From Streptomyces liliifuscus (lineage in GTDB: Bacteria > Actinomycetota > Actinomycetes > Streptomycetales > Streptomycetaceae): a stretch of 64,000 bases of DNA. Below the pieces are notes generated by a model that saw only the letters and a list, made by a program, of their open reading frames with translations, had not been told where the DNA came from and made no database searches. The first letter of the stretch is position 1; each line of letters begins with the position of its first letter. The stretch is taken from the NCBI RefSeq assembly GCF_016598615.1, contig NZ_CP066831.1, positions 8,184,001 through 8,248,000 of the forward strand, in the 5' to 3' direction. The position numbers and the translations under genes were made by a program. This document shows positions 55,516 to 63,085 of the stretch, piece after piece.

Positions 55516-57753
55516 TCAGCCCTGTCGTACCGGCCTGATCGACTCAAGGGTCGGCACCACCGGCAGAATCGTGCCGTCGGCCGCGAACCTCATGCGGTCG
55601 ACGGTCGTCTCCCGGTGCGTGCCGTCCCCGCCCGCCAGGCCGGGCCCGTTGAGGCCGAACCGGTGGTAGACCATGTACCAGTCGTCCGTGCCGGGCGCGT
55701 TGACCACCGAGTGGTGGCCCGTGGCGAGGATGCCGTACTCCGGCCGCTTGGAGAGGATCGTGCCCCGCTTGGTCCACGGGCCGAGCGGGGACGGGCCGGT
55801 CGCGTAGGCGACGTGGTAGTTCTCGCTGCGGGTGTCGTCCTCGGACCACATGAAGTAGTACGTGCCCTTGCGCTCGACCACGAAGGAACCCTCCCGGAAG
55901 TTGTCCGGGGTGATGTCCTGGACCTTCGACGCGTCGAACGACACCATGTCGTCGTTCAACGGGACGACGTAACCGTGGCCGTTGCCCCAGTAGAGGTACG
56001 ACGTTCCGTCGTCGTCCGTGAAGACCGCCGGGTCGATCATCTGGCCCTGCAGCGAACCGCCCTTCGCCACCAGGGGTTTGCCGAGGGCGTCCTTGAAGGG
56101 GCCGGCGGGCGAGTCGGCCACCGCCACGCCGATCTGCTGCTCGGCGCAGAAGTAGAAGTAGTACTTGCCGTCGCGCTCGGCGATCGCCGGGGCCCACGCG
56201 TTCTTGTCCGCCCACGACACATCAGGACCCAGGTCGAGGATCTCGCCGTGGTCCTTCCAGTGGACCAGGTCCTTCGACGAGAACGCCTTGAACTTCGTGC
56301 CGCTCCAGCCGGGGAAGCCGTCCGTGGTCGGGTAGATCCAGTAACGGCCGTCCAGGTACTGGATGTCGGGGTCCGCGTACAGCCCCGGCAGGACCGGGCT
56401 GCGGGTGGGTACGGCCTCCACGGTCCAGGTGCGGGTCGTGCCGTCGGCCGAAGTCACCTCGTACTTCTGCGGCTTGCGGAAGTCGCGGCGCGTGCCGGAC
56501 GCCGGGCTCACCGTGGCACCCTCGCCGAGCCAGAGCTTCGGGGCGAGCCGTGAGAGGTTCTCGCCCGGCTTCATCGGCAGCACGACCTTGGAGGCCGCCT
56601 CGGTGACGATGGCGTACCCCTTCTGGTCCTTCACCGTCGCGTCCATGACCGAGGTGCCGACGGCCGGATACGCGGCGAGCAGCCGGTCGTACTCCGCCTG
56701 CGTGACCGGCATGACCGTGCCGTGCCGCGGGCTCGCGGGCAGCTGGTAGTTCTTCGACATCGTCCACCGGCCCGAGTCGAGGTCGGTCGTCTCGAAGGGC
56801 ACGTAACCGCGGCCGCCGTACTCGTCGATGAACAGGTACCACTTCTCCTCGGTGTTGGACTTGAAGACCGTCGGGCCCTCCCCGCGGTCGATCGAGCCGC
56901 TGCCGATGCAGTCCGACACGAAGTCGTACGAGGTGTCCGTGAGGGAGGTCGACTTCTCCGCGGTGATGAACTTCGAGCAGGGGCTGGAGGAGGTCGGGTC
57001 CCGCTCGTCCTTCGTGTAGCGGTAGTAAGTGCCCTTGTTCTTCACGACCGTTGAGTCGATCACCGAGTAGCCGGGATCGTCCCAGACCTTCGGCGCGCTG
57101 AAGGTGCGGAAGTCCTTCGTCGTCGCGTACATCATCTTGTTGTACGTCGAGCCGGTGTGGTCCGGGTCGTCGTCGGCGTACAACTTGGACGCCCAGAAGA
57201 CGACGAACTCCCCGAGCGAGTCGTCCCAATAGGCCTCCGGCGCCCAGGTGTTGCCCGCGCTGTCCGGCGAGACCTTCACCAGGCGCTGGTCGGTCCAGTG
57301 GACCAGGTCGGTGGACTCCCAGACCATGACGGACTTGCTGCCGTGCCGCTGGACGTCGTCCCAACTGCCGCTGGAGTTCTGGTACATGCGCAGGTCGGTC
57401 GCGATCATGTAGAACTTGTCGCCCTTGGGGGAGCGGATCACGAACGGGTCGCGCAGGCCCTTCTCGCCGGTCGTGGACGTGAGGACCGGCTTGCCGCCGT
57501 TCAACTCCCGCCAGTGCAGCGGGTCGTTGCCGCGGCTGAGGGCGTAGCGGATCTGCTCGCCGTCCGCGGTGCCCTCGCCGGTGAAGTAGGCGAAGAGATA
57601 GCCGGCGTACTTCTGTTTGGTCACGTGAGGTGCTCCGGACGGGGCTTCGGGTGGGGACTGGGGCTGGGCCGCCGGGCTCGGTGGGGTGGCGAGCAGGCTC
57701 AGGAGGAGGGCGAGGAGGGGGATCAGGAGCGTTCGCACGGTGCGGGGGCGCAT
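55516..57753 (-). CDS. Secreted double GH43 protein (arabinanase/arabinofuranosidase type)
   Basis: 745 residues from ATG 57753 (AGGATG ribosome site); upstream frame is spurious. Signal peptide ends near PSPAA (about 29). Domain 1 (about 45-400): AGYLFAYFTGEGTADGEQIRYALS, GLRDPFVIRSPKGDKFYMIATD, TWAPEAYWDDSLGEFVVFWAS. A small Ig-like domain (about 410-470) has SPASGTRRDFRKPQKYEVTSADGTTRTWTVEA. Domain 2 (about 475-740): LPGLYADPDIQYLDGRYWIYPTTDGF, NAWAPAIAERDGKYYFYFCAEQ, MIDPAVFTDDDGTSYLYWGNG and FREGSFVVERKGTYYFMWSEDD with general base Asp, modulator Asp and acid Glu in place. Probably releases arabinose from pectic arabinan. Converges with the PL9, only 4 bases apart. Confidence 0.9.
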   Translation of the reverse strand: MRPRTVRTLLIPLLALLLSLLATPPSPAAQPQSPPEAPSGAPHVTKQKYAGYLFAYFTGEGTADGEQIRYALSRGNDPLHWRELNGGKPVLTSTTGEKGLRDPFVIRSPKGDKFYMIATDLRMYQNSSGSWDDVQRHGSKSVMVWESTDLVHWTDQRLVKVSPDSAGNTWAPEAYWDDSLGEFVVFWASKLYADDDPDHTGSTYNKMMYATTKDFRTFSAPKVWDDPGYSVIDSTVVKNKGTYYRYTKDERDPTSSSPCSKFITAEKSTSLTDTSYDFVSDCIGSGSIDRGEGPTVFKSNTEEKWYLFIDEYGGRGYVPFETTDLDSGRWTMSKNYQLPASPRHGTVMPVTQAEYDRLLAAYPAVGTSVMDATVKDQKGYAIVTEAASKVVLPMKPGENLSRLAPKLWLGEGATVSPASGTRRDFRKPQKYEVTSADGTTRTWTVEAVPTRSPVLPGLYADPDIQYLDGRYWIYPTTDGFPGWSGTKFKAFSSKDLVHWKDHGEILDLGPDVSWADKNAWAPAIAERDGKYYFYFCAEQQIGVAVADSPAGPFKDALGKPLVAKGGSLQGQMIDPAVFTDDDGTSYLYWGNGHGYVVPLNDDMVSFDASKVQDITPDNFREGSFVVERKGTYYFMWSEDDTRSENYHVAYATGPSPLGPWTKRGTILSKRPEYGILATGHHSVVNAPGTDDWYMVYHRFGLNGPGLAGGDGTHRETTVDRMRFAADGTILPVVPTLESIRPVRQG

Positions 57754-57859
57754 GACACATCCTGTGGGGGTCTGGTGGATTCTGTTGGGATGGACTGCCC
57801 TCGGAGTGTCACCAGTGGCGTACGGGGCCGTCAATCGATGGAAGCGGACCCGGGGCGAG

Positions 57860-57870
57860 CGAAAGTTTCG
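57860..57870. promoter_or_regulatory. CGAAAGTTTCG operator candidate
   Basis: CGAAA-g-TTTCG, a perfect dyad in the 244-base divergent interval between the double GH43 gene and the short PL9-like gene, followed by a second TTCG at 57873. CGAA-N-TTCG palindromes are known before hemicellulase genes in Streptomyces. Confidence 0.5.
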
Positions 57871-57997
57871 ATTCGTTTCGCGCGGGCCCGGCAACCTTTT
57901 CCGGGCAGGCGGCGACCAGGGATCAGAGGCGGGGCCGAGAAAAGAAAGCGGCCCCGGCCCCGCCTCTCTCCCCGTTCCCCAGGAAAGGAACGCCCCC

Positions 57998-58894
57998 GTG
58001 CGTCTCGGCACCGGACGGCACCGCAGGACCGGCACCCTCTCCGTCGCCACGGCGGTGGTCGTCGCCTCCGGGGCGGGAGGCGTCTACCTAGGCCTCGCGC
58101 CCGACGGGGCGAGCGCCGCCGGCACGACGGTGACCGTGTCGACCGCGGCGCAGCTGGAGTCCGCGGTCAGGAGTGCCACGGCCGGCACCACCATCCAGGT
58201 GCGCGGCGGCACGTACTACCCGACGCGGACCCTCAAGTCGGCGGCGAACGGCACGAGTTCGGCCCGGATCACGCTCCGGGCGCACGACGGCGAAAAGGTG
58301 CGGATCGACGGGGCGAAGCTCGCCGCCGGATCGGCGCTCGCCGGGATCGACGGCGACCACTGGACCGTCCAGGACATCACCTGGCAGAACTCGCCGGCCC
58401 TCGGATTCGTCGCCACCTCGTCCGTCGGAGGCGTCTTCGAGAACCTGGTCACCGCGGACAACGGCGACTCCGGGTTCACGCTGCGCGGGGACGGCACGAC
58501 GGACAACCTCGTGCGGAACCTGCGCAGTCACGGCAACTACGACGCCGCGGGGCACGGCCGGAACGCGGACGGCATCGGCGTGAAGTTCGGCTCCGGCACC
58601 GGCAACAGGATCATCGGCGCCCGGCTCCACGACAACTCCGACGACGGCCTGGACCTCTGGCAGTTCTCCAGCCCGGTCACCGTCGAGCACTCGTCGGCGT
58701 ACGGGAACGGCAGGAACCGCTGGAAGGACCGCGCCTTCGAGGGCGGCGGCCACGGGTTCGAACTCGGCGGAGGGGGTGCTTCGGTCGCTCATGTCCTCGA
58801 CGACAACGAGGCCCACGGCAACAGCTCCGCCGGGTTCCACGTGCCCGGGCCACGAGACGGGCTCCGAGGTCGGGCCGGCAGGTCCGGACAGTAG
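57998..58894 (+). CDS. PL9-like pectate lyase lacking its C-terminal third
   Basis: 298 residues from GTG 57998 after AGGAAAGGA. Clearly paralogous to the 54399 product through residue about 270 (GTTIQVRGGTYYPTRTLKSAANGTSS, NGDSGFTLRGDGTTDN, GRNADGIGVKFGSGTGN, HDNSDDGLDLWQFSSPVTVEHSSAYGNGRNRWKD). After EAHGNSSAGFHV the similarity ends and 15 unrelated residues (PGPRDGLRGRAGRSGQ) close the frame. The last beta-helix coils and cap are absent. The catalytic region is intact, so partial activity is possible, but it may be a decaying gene. Confidence 0.75.
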   Translation: MRLGTGRHRRTGTLSVATAVVVASGAGGVYLGLAPDGASAAGTTVTVSTAAQLESAVRSATAGTTIQVRGGTYYPTRTLKSAANGTSSARITLRAHDGEKVRIDGAKLAAGSALAGIDGDHWTVQDITWQNSPALGFVATSSVGGVFENLVTADNGDSGFTLRGDGTTDNLVRNLRSHGNYDAAGHGRNADGIGVKFGSGTGNRIIGARLHDNSDDGLDLWQFSSPVTVEHSSAYGNGRNRWKDRAFEGGGHGFELGGGGASVAHVLDDNEAHGNSSAGFHVPGPRDGLRGRAGRSGQ

Positions 58895-58922
58895 AAGGGC
58901 GTGCGGTGCTCCTGGTCGTACG

Positions 58923-59759
58923 TCACTGGTAGGTGAGGTCGGCGGCGCTGTAGTTGCAGTGCGTGCCGTCGGGCCCCGAGCCGTTCGTCGGCGGCTCGGC
59001 ACCGGTGTTGTTGCCGATGTACTTCTGGCACGGGACGATCTTCTTGCCGCTGTCGCCGATGATCGTGATGCCCCGCAGGGCCGCGGTGTCGCCGTAGTTG
59101 GTGTTGATGCCGACCAGCCGTGACCCCGGCGCGGTCACCTCGATGGTGTTGAAGATCGAGGTGCGCTTGTACTGCGTCGAGCAGTTGCCGCAGGAGCGGT
59201 ACAGGGTCTTGAAGTCCTGGACGGCGAACTTGGACACGACGAGCTTGCCGCCGCCGTTGTGCTGGAAGACCTTGTCCGCGGCCTTCCTCGCGCCGCCGCC
59301 GTACACGGTGTAGGTGGCCGAGTTGCCGCCCCGGAAGGTGGCCGCGTCCTCGCCGACGTCCTCCCACCAGACGTTCTGCAGATTGCAGCTGCCCTGGCAG
59401 TGGATGCCGTCGGCGCCGGGCTTGCCGATGATGACGTTCTTCAGCGTCGCGCCGTCGGCCAGCCGGAAGATCGGGTCCTGGCCCTCCTCCTGGCCGTCAC
59501 CGGCCAGATCGCCGCTGCCGTAGTAGCGCTTCATGCCGCCGTCCCGGGTTCCCGACACGGGGATCGTCGTGGAGACGGCCTCGCTGCCGCTGGCGGTCGG
59601 CCAGGTGGTGGCGGCGCTCGCCGACGACGACATCATCGTGCTGGTGACGATGGCGGCTCCGGTCAGGGCGAACGCCAAGAGCCCGCCGACGACGGCACGC
59701 CTCCGGCCGGTCCTGCGACGGTGACGTGCACGGCGTTCCGGTTCCACGCGTGAAGTCAT
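58923..59759 (-). CDS. Secreted pectate lyase, family PL3
   Basis: 278 residues. GAAGGA ribosome site. A basic N-terminus (RRARHRRRTGRRR) and hydrophobic core lead to cleavage near ASA/ATT. PL3 motifs: PIFRLADGATLKNVIIGKPGADGIHCQGSCNLQNVWWEDVGEDAATFRG (calcium-binding Asp/Glu), NGGGKLVVSKFAVQDFKTLYRSCGNC (catalytic Lys/Arg) and GINTNYGDTAALRGITIIGD. Four Cys probably form disulfides. Eliminates across low-methyl pectate. Adds a fourth lyase family type to the locus together with PL1 and PL9. Its start faces away from the sigma/anti-sigma pair. Confidence 0.92.
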   Translation of the reverse strand: MTSRVEPERRARHRRRTGRRRAVVGGLLAFALTGAAIVTSTMMSSSASAATTWPTASGSEAVSTTIPVSGTRDGGMKRYYGSGDLAGDGQEEGQDPIFRLADGATLKNVIIGKPGADGIHCQGSCNLQNVWWEDVGEDAATFRGGNSATYTVYGGGARKAADKVFQHNGGGKLVVSKFAVQDFKTLYRSCGNCSTQYKRTSIFNTIEVTAPGSRLVGINTNYGDTAALRGITIIGDSGKKIVPCQKYIGNNTGAEPPTNGSGPDGTHCNYSAADLTYQ

Positions 59760-59847
59760 GTCCCGATTCCTTCAGGTGGGGGGAGAGTGACCTTGCGTCT
59801 CCTGGTCGCCACCCGGAAGGCGGGGGTTGCCGCCCCTCGGAACTTTT

Positions 59848-60690
59848 CTACGAGTCGCCGTCGTCGTCGGACGCGTCGCGCGCGAAGTCGCCCGCCACGC
59901 CCAGCTGTTGGTCCCCGGCCCGCGCGCCGGCCGAGTACGTGTCGTCCCCGGCGTCGCGTCCGCCGCGGTCGTGGTCGTACTGGCCCGCGAACACCCACTC
60001 GCCCGGCCACACCGTGCGGCCCGACTTGAGCACCCAGGTGTAGACGAGGAAGCCGTCCTTCTCGGCGACCGTCACCGTGAAGTCGTCCTCGGGCGCCGAG
60101 CGCCAGGCGCCCGCGGAGGTGACCCCGCCGGTCTGCTTGACCTTCAACACGACTGTGAGCGCGGTGAGTTGCTCGCTCGTCCTCAGGGTCACATTGCTCT
60201 GCGCCCAGAACTCGTTGCTGTGCGGGTCGACCGAGCCGTCCGACCACAGCGGGCCGTCCTCGTCGTCCGCCTTCGCGGGCGGAACGACCGGCGCGGACCG
60301 TGTCGGCTTCGCCGTCGGGGAGTTCGGCGCGCTCGGTTTCTCCGGCGGGGGCGACGACTTGGCCGGGTCCGGCGGGACCGGGGCGCGGCTCGTGGCCTCC
60401 GGCGACGGGTCGGGGGTGGGGGAGACCGCGACCGTCTGGTCGGCCGCCTTGTCGTCCTTCACCGCGGACGCGACCGCGTAGCCGCCCACCGCGAGCACAC
60501 CGGCGGCGGCAGCCGTGGCGCCGACGACACGGAACCAGCCGAGCGGCGACGACCGCGGGGAGGGATGCCGGGCACTCTCCGCGCCGGCCATGCCGCGTTC
60601 GACACGGGCCAGGATGTGCGCGCGGTCGGGCTCATGCGCCTCGGCCGCGTCCCGCAGCGTGGCGCGCAGCTCCTCGTGCACGTCCTTCAT
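59848..60690 (-). CDS. Putative anti-sigma-like single-span membrane protein
   Basis: 280 residues, ATGA overlap with the sigma factor upstream. A cytoplasmic N-terminus (MKDVHEELRATLRDAAEAHEPDRAHILARVERG, residues 1-35) leads to a transmembrane segment at about 52-75. An extracytoplasmic Pro/Ser-rich linker (about 82-135: SPTPDPSPEATSRAPVPP) then joins a globular domain with VTLRTSEQLTALTVVLKVKQTGGV and VYTWVLKSGRTVWPGEWVFAGQYDHD. It has no zinc-binding HxxxCxxC motif, so it is not a ZAS-type anti-sigma factor. The coupling and topology suggest it is the sensor or inhibitor of its sigma partner. The short SigE-family pairs in Streptomyces often look like this. Confidence 0.75.
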   Translation of the reverse strand: MKDVHEELRATLRDAAEAHEPDRAHILARVERGMAGAESARHPSPRSSPLGWFRVVGATAAAAGVLAVGGYAVASAVKDDKAADQTVAVSPTPDPSPEATSRAPVPPDPAKSSPPPEKPSAPNSPTAKPTRSAPVVPPAKADDEDGPLWSDGSVDPHSNEFWAQSNVTLRTSEQLTALTVVLKVKQTGGVTSAGAWRSAPEDDFTVTVAEKDGFLVYTWVLKSGRTVWPGEWVFAGQYDHDRGGRDAGDDTYSAGARAGDQQLGVAGDFARDASDDDGDS

Positions 60691-61253
60691 CGTTCCCTCC
60701 CTTCGGCTCCGGTGGCACGCAGTACCGCCGCGTGCATCCGCCGCGGAGCCTCCTGGGACCCCAGCAACCGCTGCAGTTCCGCCATCCCCTTCGACGTCTG
60801 GCTCTTCACCGTACCGACCGAGATTCCGAGGGCGAGCGCGGTGTCCTTCTCCGAGAGGTCGAAAGCATGCCGCAGAACCACGCACGCCCGCTTGCGGAAC
60901 GGCAGTCTGCGCAGGGCCTCCTGGACATCGACCATGCCCGGTATGTCGGGGTTCTCGGTCTTGTCCTCGCGCTGCGACCAGAACAGCGTGATCCGTCTGC
61001 GCTCACGCACCGCGCTGCGGATCCGGCTCCTGGCCAGATTGGCGACCACCCCACGCGCGTACGCCACCGGGTGGTCCGCCGCGCGCACCCGGTCCCAGCG
61101 GTGCCACAGCGCGAGCAGCGCGTCCGCCGCCAGATCGTCGGCCGCGTCCGACTCGCCCGTCAACAGATGTGCCAGGCGTGCCAGTTCGGCGTAGTGGCGC
61201 TCGAAGAAATCGTGGAACTCCACGGAGGCGGCGTCGTCGACGACAGTGCCCAC
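60687..61253 (-). CDS. SigE-family ECF RNA polymerase sigma factor
   Basis: 188 residues from GTG 61253 with GGGAGAGG upstream. Region 2 (about 12-80): FHDFFERHYAELARLAHLLTGESDAADDLAADALLALWHRWDRVRAADHPVAYARGVVANLARSRIR. Region 4 (about 110-165): QEALRRLPFRKRACVVLRHAFDLSEKDTALALGISVGTVKSQTSKGMAELQRLL. The stop overlaps the start of the membrane partner. Targets are unknown. It may be autoregulated, but no recognisable promoter was found in the 270-base interval up to the purine permease. Confidence 0.9.
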   Translation of the reverse strand: MGTVVDDAASVEFHDFFERHYAELARLAHLLTGESDAADDLAADALLALWHRWDRVRAADHPVAYARGVVANLARSRIRSAVRERRRITLFWSQREDKTENPDIPGMVDVQEALRRLPFRKRACVVLRHAFDLSEKDTALALGISVGTVKSQTSKGMAELQRLLGSQEAPRRMHAAVLRATGAEGRER

Positions 61254-61523
61254 GGGCGACCTCTCCCTGTCGAATCCTGTACGAACGCCTGACGGCTCTC
61301 ACGGGGTACGTGCGTATACGGCCCCTGCGTTGCGGGTGTGAAGGAACGGTGTCCTGTGGGGCGAGATCCGAGAGAGTATCAGGCGCTCGTACAGCGCTTC
61401 GAACATCGTATGGCGGGCCGAACTCGATTCCGTAACACGGGGAAAACCTGAAAACGGTTCAACGAGGGAACAATCCAGCCAGCATCCGCACTCTGAACAC
61501 GCAGGTAACGAGGAGCATCCGCC

Positions 61524-62975
61524 ATGTCCGAAACTGAGAAGGTGGCAGACCGGCCGAGCGCCGGACCACCCCCGGCGAACAGCGTCGACCGGTACTTCAA
61601 GATCTCCGCCAGGGGCTCCACCTTCGCCCGTGAAGTACGCGGCGGCTTCGCCACGTTCTTCACGATGGCCTACATCCTTGTCCTGAACCCCATCATCCTG
61701 GGCAGCGCCAAGGACAAGTTCGGTGACCAGCTCGACACCGTCCAGCTCGTCACCGCCACCGCACTGGTGGCCGCCGTCATGACGGTCATCATGGGCGTCG
61801 GCGGCAACCTGCCGCTCGCGCTCGCCGCCGGACTCGGCCTCAACGCCGTCGTCGCCTTCCAGATCGCCCCGCTGATGAGCTGGGACGACGCGATGGGCCT
61901 GATCGTCCTTGAGGGCCTGCTGATCTGCGTCCTGGTGGTGACGGGTCTGCGCGAGGCCGTCATGCACGCGATACCGCAGCCGCTCAAGCAGGCGATCAGC
62001 GTCGGCATCGGCCTGTTCATCGCCTTCATCGGCTTCGTCGACGCCGGGTTCGTCACCCGCATACCCGACGTCGCGAACACCACGGTCCCGGTGCAGCTCG
62101 GCGGCACCGGCGCACTGGCCGGCTGGCCGATCCTGGTCTTCTGTCTCGGAGTGCTGCTGACCATCGGGCTGCTCGCCCGCAAGGTCAAGGGCGCGATCCT
62201 GATCAGCATCGTGACCATGACGATCGTCGCGATCGTCATCAACGAGATCGCGGACATCAAGAGCTGGGGCCTGACCACACCGAAGATCCCCGACGACATC
62301 GTGGCCTCGCCCGACTTCGGGCTGCTCGGCGACTTCAGCCTGTTCGGCGCCTTCGGCGAGGCAAGCGTGATCACCGTCGTGCTGCTGGTCTTCACGCTGA
62401 TCCTGTCGGACTTCTTCGACACCATGGGCACGGTCGTCGGCATCAGCGCCGAGGCCGGACTCCTGGACGAGGAGGGGAAGGTCCCCAACCTCGGTCGCGT
62501 GCTGCTCATCGACGGCGCCGCGGCGGTCGCGGGCGGCGCGGCCTCCGCCTCCTCCTCGACCTCGTACATCGAGTCGGCGGCGGGCGTCGGCGAGGGCGCG
62601 CGTACGGGCTTCGCGAACCTCGTCACCGGCGGGCTCTTCGCCCTCGCCCTGTTCATGACCCCGCTGCTGACGATCGTCCCGCTCCAGGCGGCCGCCCCCG
62701 CCCTCGTCGCGGTCGGCTTCCTGATGATGACCCAGGTCAAGCACATCGACTGGGACCGCTACGAGATCGCCATCCCGGCGTTCCTGACGATCGCCGTGAT
62801 GCCCTTCACCTACTCGATCACCAACGGCATCGGGGCGGGCTTCCTGGCCTACGTCCTGATCAAGACGGTGCTGGGGAAGGCGAAGGAGGTCCACTGGCTG
62901 CTGTGGGGCACGTCGGTACTGTTCCTGATCTACTTCGCGATCGACCCGATCGAACAGGTCCTGGGAGTGAAGTAG
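61524..62975 (+). CDS. NCS2-family purine permease (AzgA-like)
   Basis: 483 residues, GAGGAG ribosome site. About twelve to fourteen transmembrane segments. Family motifs: VRGGFATFFTMAYILVLNPIILGSAKD, PLALAAGLGLNAVVAFQIAPLM, ADFFDTMGTVVG-like SDFFDTMGTVVGISAEAGLL, and SASSSTSYIESAAGVGEGARTGFANLVTGGLFALALF. These are the hallmarks of AzgA-type hypoxanthine/guanine permeases. It should import purine bases by proton symport. It ends 19 bases before a strong hairpin. The interval 61254-61523 contains an AACC-tgaaaac-GGTT dyad and no gene. Confidence 0.92.
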   Translation: MSETEKVADRPSAGPPPANSVDRYFKISARGSTFAREVRGGFATFFTMAYILVLNPIILGSAKDKFGDQLDTVQLVTATALVAAVMTVIMGVGGNLPLALAAGLGLNAVVAFQIAPLMSWDDAMGLIVLEGLLICVLVVTGLREAVMHAIPQPLKQAISVGIGLFIAFIGFVDAGFVTRIPDVANTTVPVQLGGTGALAGWPILVFCLGVLLTIGLLARKVKGAILISIVTMTIVAIVINEIADIKSWGLTTPKIPDDIVASPDFGLLGDFSLFGAFGEASVITVVLLVFTLILSDFFDTMGTVVGISAEAGLLDEEGKVPNLGRVLLIDGAAAVAGGAASASSSTSYIESAAGVGEGARTGFANLVTGGLFALALFMTPLLTIVPLQAAAPALVAVGFLMMTQVKHIDWDRYEIAIPAFLTIAVMPFTYSITNGIGAGFLAYVLIKTVLGKAKEVHWLLWGTSVLFLIYFAIDPIEQVLGVK

Positions 62976-62994
62976 CGGTCACCCTCAAGAGATT

Positions 62995-63037
62995 GCGCAG
63001 TTCCCCGCGCCCCTTGAAGGGGCGCGGGGAACTGCGC
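62995..63037. terminator. REP-like palindromic terminator
   Basis: The core GCGCAGTTCCCCGCGCCCC (62995-63013) and its exact complement to 63037 form a near-loopless palindrome, 19 bases after the purine permease stop codon and before the convergent penicillin-binding protein gene. Fourth copy of the dispersed repeat. Confidence 0.8.
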
Positions 63038-63085
63038 GACCAGCCCCCACCGGCCGGCAGCCGACGAACCGACCAACCGGAACCG

